This document shows, piece after piece, positions 63,956 through 64,000 of a stretch of 64,000 bases of DNA. The notes below the pieces were generated by a model. That model searched no databases. It saw nothing but the letters and a program-made list of their open reading frames with translations, and was not told the DNA's origin. The position numbers and the translations under genes are program-made. Source of the DNA: Aurantiacibacter arachoides. GTDB lineage: Bacteria > Pseudomonadota > Alphaproteobacteria > Sphingomonadales > Sphingomonadaceae. The stretch covers positions 1,240,001-1,304,000 of the forward strand of contig NZ_WTYH01000001.1 in assembly GCF_009827335.1 (NCBI RefSeq), given 5' to 3'. Position 1 is the first letter of the stretch. Each line of letters starts with the position of its first letter.

Positions 63956-64000
63956 ATGGCCGAAACAGAACTCAAGAACATCGCCCTCCTCATCGACGCC
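63956..64000 (+). CDS. Start of a probable NYN/LabA-like domain protein (cut by window end)
   Basis: Only 15 codons are visible: ATG 63956 begins MAETELKNIALLIDA. The string NIALLIDA is the usual opening of NYN/LabA (DUF88) PIN-like nuclease domains, where the Asp is a metal ligand. Nothing else can be said. The gene follows the two alternative hairpins by about 30 bases. Confidence 0.5.
   Translation, partial: MAETELKNIALLIDA

Overview
The window reads as a chromosomal core region of a high-GC alphaproteobacterium, most likely a member of the Sphingomonadales (Erythrobacteraceae-like). Supporting signs are the gene order dusB-ntrB-ntrC-ntrY-ntrX-hfq-hflX, a fused IspDF, a long zinc-free MetRS, a PhaR-type polyhydroxyalkanoate regulator, a heat-shock promoter of the alphaproteobacterial RpoH form (CTTG-N17-CCTATAT) before dnaK, and an Hfq with two Sm domains in one chain. 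No phage, transposase, CRISPR array or rRNA was seen. The only RNA gene is one tRNA-Ser(UGA).

Layout. 1-11.5 kb: the end of an alpha/beta hydrolase, parE, an LpoA-like lipoprotein divergent from rsmI-yraN-gshB, a DedA protein, the leftward run rph-rdgB-hemW-xerC, and hrcA-grpE. 11.5-17.3 kb: a small glycine-zipper lipoprotein, a secreted protein with two tandem PPC-like domains, a metallopeptidase-like protein coupled to a PCu(A)C copper chaperone, and dnaK-dnaJ. 17.3-33.3 kb: a large patatin-like protein, radA-cvpA and an IscU-like scaffold, an MHS-type transporter overlapping alr, phaR, proS, M28 and M3 peptidases, rnr and a universal stress protein. 33.4-38.8 kb: pyruvate dehydrogenase E2, a lipoprotein, an acyl-CoA thioesterase, E3, a class IV aminotransferase and a sulfotransferase-like protein, all tightly packed. 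39-49.4 kb: tRNA-Ser, a secreted unknown, then a long rightward run mltB-rlpA-like-dacA-tmk-holB-metG-tatD-MBL-small membrane protein-mazG. 49.4-58.8 kb: leftward dusB-ntrBC, ntrYX, hfq-hflX. 58.9-64 kb: ispDF-pncC converging on lipA-ratA, a beta carbonic anhydrase, a helix-hairpin-helix lipoprotein, msrQ and the first codons of a probable NYN-domain protein.

How the parts work together. The window joins protein quality control (hrcA, grpE, dnaK, dnaJ), cell-wall turnover (LpoA-like, mltB, rlpA-like, dacA, alr), lipoate-dependent central metabolism (E2 and E3, with lipA further on), nitrogen two-component regulation (ntrBC, ntrYX) and RNA-level control (hfq, hflX, rnr, rph). Genes are packed with many 4-base NTGA start/stop overlaps, so translational coupling is probably widespread.

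The most notable object is the tandem-domain Hfq. Its second Sm domain keeps the proximal-face residues but has lost the arginine rim. Other points of interest are an NtrX without the GAFTGA loop, an RlpA-like protein with a degenerate catalytic motif, an aminotransferase/sulfotransferase pair, two mutually exclusive hairpins at the right end, and an AT-only palindrome before mazG. All assignments come from reading sequence and motifs; no database search was run.
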